64,000 nucleotides of DNA, taken from NCBI GenBank assembly GCA_000063505.1, contig CT971583.1, forward strand, positions 1,519,918 through 1,583,917, given 5' to 3'. How positions within the stretch are numbered: position 1 is the stretch's first letter; each line of letters begins with the position of its first letter. Shown piece after piece: positions 61,789 through 64,000 of the stretch. The translations under genes were made by a program, and so were the position numbers. This DNA comes from Synechococcus sp. WH 7803 (lineage in GTDB: Bacteria; Cyanobacteriota; Cyanobacteriia; PCC-6307; Cyanobiaceae). A model generated the notes under the pieces. That model searched no databases. It worked only from the letters and a program-made list of their open reading frames with translations, and was not told where the DNA came from.

Positions 61789-61873
61789 CGTTGACGCGGC
61801 GGTTGCAGACCACTGATCGTAAAAGTGGCCGGGCTCGGCGGTGATTTCTAGGGTTGCAGCAGAGCGTGATGCC

Positions 61874-63565
61874 ATGCGACTCGCCTCTTTGGCTCCAGGC
61901 CTGGTGGCCCTGCGGGGCTATCGCCCCTCTCAAGATCTGTTCCGCGACGTGTTCGCAGGCCTGTCGGTGGCCGCTGTGGCGCTTCCCGTGTCGATCGCCT
62001 ATGCCGAACTGGCCGGGCTCCCTCCGGTGACCGGTCTCTACGCCAGCATTCTCCCCTTGTTGGCCTATGCCCTGTTCGGCACATCCAGGCAGCTGATGGT
62101 CAATCCTGACGCCGCCACCTGCGCCATGCTCGCGGCAGCGGTGACCCCTCTGGCAGGTGGAGATCCGGGGCTCTATGCCGCCATGGTGATGGTGCTCACC
62201 CTGTTCACCGGCCTGTTCTGCATCCTGGCCAGCCTGTTCCGCCTCGGCGTGCTGGCCGACTTCCTTTCCCGCCCGATCCTGATCGGATTTCTCAACGGCA
62301 TCTCCTTCAGCATTGTGCTGGGCCAGATCGGCAAGCTGCTGGGCTTCTCGGTGCACAGCGGTGGAATCATTCCCAGGCTGCTGGAGATCATCCAGAAACT
62401 GCCGCAGACCCATACACCCACGCTCTTGCTGGGCCTGTTCAGCTTTGCCGTTCTGCTGCTGAGCCAGCGTCTGCTCCCGCGCATCCCCGCAGCCCTGCTG
62501 GTGCTGGTGCTGGGCGCGCTCGCCGTCTGGTTGCTCGATCTCACCAGCATCAACGTGGCGGTGCTCGCCCCGGTGCAAGCAGGCCTGCCGCCGCTGAAGC
62601 TGCCCTCCGCCCCTCTGAGTGCGCTGCCGTCTCTGGCTGGATCCTCGGCTGGCGTGGCCCTCGTGTTGTTCACCAGCGGCACGATCACCTGCCGAAGCTT
62701 CGCCTCCCGCGGCGGCTACCGCATCGATGTTGACCGGGAACTGGTGGCCTATGGGGTAGCCAACATGGCCTCAGCCCTATCCGGCGGTTTCGCCGTGACC
62801 GGTGCCGATTCACGCACGGCCATGGCGGTGACCAGTGGAGGGCGAAGCCAGGTCACCGGTCTGGTGGCGGCAGCAGCGTTGGCCTCAATCCTGCTTTGGT
62901 TCACCGCGCCGATGCAATTTGTACCGCTGGCGGCCCTCGGGGCGGTGCTGATGTTGGCGGCTTACTCCCTGTTTGATCTGGCCAGCCTGAAGCGTCTCTG
63001 GACGCTCGATCGCAAGGAATTTGCTCTGTCGTTGATCACATCCCTGGGGGTGGTGACCCTGGGGGCGATCAACGGAATTCTGATCGCCGTGGCGCTGGCG
63101 GTGATCCGATTTGTGAAACACACGGCCCGCCCCCGCGTGGAGCTGCTCGGACGGGTGAAAGGGCTTCAGGGATTCCATTCCCTGCAGACCCATCCCGATG
63201 GCAAAGCAGTTCCTGGCCTGATGCTGTTCCGCTTCAACGCTCCCCTGGTGTTCTTCAATGCCGACCACTTCCTGGAGCAATCCCGCCGAGCCGTTGCCGA
63301 AGCGACTCCAAAACCGCAGTGGTTCGTGGTCGATGCCATCCCGATGGATCGCATCGATATCAGTGGCGTGAACGCCCTGCAACAACTCAACCAATTCCTG
63401 GAATCCGAAGGCATCCGCCTGGTGCTCGCCGGACGCCGCAGCGAGTTCATTCAGGGGTTGAAAGCCATGGGCATGGACAGCCCGACCCTTGAGCAAAAGC
63501 TGTTTCCCACGTTGCATCAAGCCGTCAGAGCCTTCCGGATGACGCCTGGTCAACCTGGGATGTAA
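61874..63565 (+). CDS. SulP-family anion transporter with STAS domain
   Basis: A 563-residue protein from ATG 61874 (in-frame ATG 61841 is earlier but less likely). It has ten or more membrane segments with DVFAGLSVAAVALPVSIAYAELAGLPPVTGLYAS and GFLNGISFSIVLGQIGKLLG, then a C-terminal STAS domain (PLVFFNADHFLEQSRRAVAE, DAIPMDRIDISGVNALQQLNQFL). SulP members in marine cyanobacteria include the bicarbonate transporter BicA and sulfate carriers. Which substrate is used is not decided. Divergent from ffh; its end overlaps the partial gene on the minus strand by 16 bases. Confidence 0.9.
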   Translation: MRLASLAPGLVALRGYRPSQDLFRDVFAGLSVAAVALPVSIAYAELAGLPPVTGLYASILPLLAYALFGTSRQLMVNPDAATCAMLAAAVTPLAGGDPGLYAAMVMVLTLFTGLFCILASLFRLGVLADFLSRPILIGFLNGISFSIVLGQIGKLLGFSVHSGGIIPRLLEIIQKLPQTHTPTLLLGLFSFAVLLLSQRLLPRIPAALLVLVLGALAVWLLDLTSINVAVLAPVQAGLPPLKLPSAPLSALPSLAGSSAGVALVLFTSGTITCRSFASRGGYRIDVDRELVAYGVANMASALSGGFAVTGADSRTAMAVTSGGRSQVTGLVAAAALASILLWFTAPMQFVPLAALGAVLMLAAYSLFDLASLKRLWTLDRKEFALSLITSLGVVTLGAINGILIAVALAVIRFVKHTARPRVELLGRVKGLQGFHSLQTHPDGKAVPGLMLFRFNAPLVFFNADHFLEQSRRAVAEATPKPQWFVVDAIPMDRIDISGVNALQQLNQFLESEGIRLVLAGRRSEFIQGLKAMGMDSPTLEQKLFPTLHQAVRAFRMTPGQPGM

Positions 63566-64000
63566 GCCTGCAGGCGCCAGCCATCGGCATCCCGGCCCAG
63601 GATGTAGGTCACGCGAATCATCGATGGTTCCGTCGTCGCCACGACGCGACCCGCTGGGGTGGCGGTTTGGTCGCGGTAGTCGACCTCAGCCAGCAATTCG
63701 ATCCGCTGCGGCGTTTCGCTCACGAGCTGCACCGACGTGATCGAAGCCTCAATCGTTTTCTTCAGACCGACGGCCTGATCGGCCGCCCGCTCCTGGCGCA
63801 CCTGGCTGATCAATCCGGGCCTGGCGATCGACTGCAACCGCGACTGGGCCGTTCCGTCACCTTGCAGGACGACAGCTTTGCCATCCAACCAGCTTTGCAG
63901 CAGGCGCTGCAGTTGCGCTGCCGTTGGCTGCTCCGCCGTCAGGGGAGCCACCACCGCTGGCACGGCGGAGCCAGATGCTTTGGGCTCCGGCTTGAGCGTG
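63550..64000 (-). CDS. ARC6/Ftn2-like protein, C-terminal IMS (DUF4101) domain, cut by window edge
   Basis: An open frame from the right edge to the stop at 63550. The 150 residues include a low-complexity Pro/Ala/Glu linker (EPKASGSAVPAVVAPLTAEQPT) and the IMS domain: AAQLQRLLQSWLDGKAVVLQGD, ASITSVQLVSETPQRIELLAEVDYRDQ and MIRVTYILGRDADGWRLQAYIPG. In cyanobacteria this domain ends Ftn2/Zipn, a membrane anchor of the FtsZ ring. A GTG at 63963 would only be an internal codon. Confidence 0.7.
   Translation of the reverse strand, partial: TLKPEPKASGSAVPAVVAPLTAEQPTAAQLQRLLQSWLDGKAVVLQGDGTAQSRLQSIARPGLISQVRQERAADQAVGLKKTIEASITSVQLVSETPQRIELLAEVDYRDQTATPAGRVVATTEPSMIRVTYILGRDADGWRLQAYIPG

Noticed and set aside
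61778-62578. Long minus-strand open frame opposite the SulP gene
   Set aside because: Gln/His-rich antisense shadow of the transporter with no likeness.

Overview
The window looks like a piece of a marine Synechococcus-type picocyanobacterial chromosome. The genes are GC-rich, tightly packed and often overlap by ATGA or GTGA. Cyanobacterial markers include a CpcS/CpeS-type phycobiliprotein lyase, DUF3122, DUF3611, DUF1517 and TIGR03792 proteins, the end of an ARC6/Ftn2-like cell-division protein, cobalamin genes (cobQ, cbiET), a LexA with a cyanobacterial-type box, and several small one-helix membrane proteins. The genus assignment is inferred from gene content and protein resemblance; no database search was run.

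Layout. 0-6.2 kb: an MscS-like channel cut by the window edge, Maf pyrophosphatase, then cobQ, a ferredoxin, a CLC-type channel and a DMT transporter, with overlapping or abutting starts in the last four. 6.2-10.9 kb: an LCAT-like lipoprotein, a degenerate metallo-beta-lactamase-fold protein, a YjbQ protein with a C-terminal tail, and an MHS/ProP-type transporter. 10.9-15.2 kb: an accessory stretch of small secreted or one-helix proteins, then a low-density segment holding a broken HEPN-domain gene. 15.2-18.1 kb: a secreted serralysin-like metalloprotease carrying five near-identical 357-bp coding repeats. 18.2-22.6 kb: a terminase-small-subunit-like HTH protein, tRNA-Ala(GGC), lexA, a set of small genes, and a multiply broken beta-propeller-like pseudogene. 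22.6-32.5 kb: esterase, argF, ftsH, two tandem potassium-channel-like genes, ribD, DUF3122, an AllA-like protein and a GH116 glucosidase. 32.6-36 kb: small secreted proteins, one rich in Ser/Thr-Arg-Gln-Gly repeats, and a sulfotransferase broken at an eight-base homopolymer.

35.8-41.4 kb is the most system-like accessory block: an AraC-type regulator, two different outer-membrane-type barrel proteins, and two tandem paralogous DUF1254/DUF1214 lipoproteins. 41.5-64 kb is mostly housekeeping: cbiET, nadK with an atypical response regulator and a DUF192 protein, an AarF/UbiB kinase, pheS, surE, ribF, thiE-thiS, DUF1517, and a six-gene minus-strand run (era, lyase, trmD, ispF, TIGR03792, larB). 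After an intergenic region with three terminators come BI-1, phoH, rpsP, ffh, a SulP transporter and the partial ARC6/IMS protein.

Together the window covers parts of cobalamin, riboflavin/FAD, thiamine, isoprenoid, NADP and translation-associated pathways. Scattered among them are envelope and secreted proteins, several of them damaged. Base composition is visibly lower in GC in the LCAT-like gene, the repeat protease, the AraC/outer-membrane/DUF1254 block and the 13-15 kb segment, which fits acquired or fast-changing DNA.
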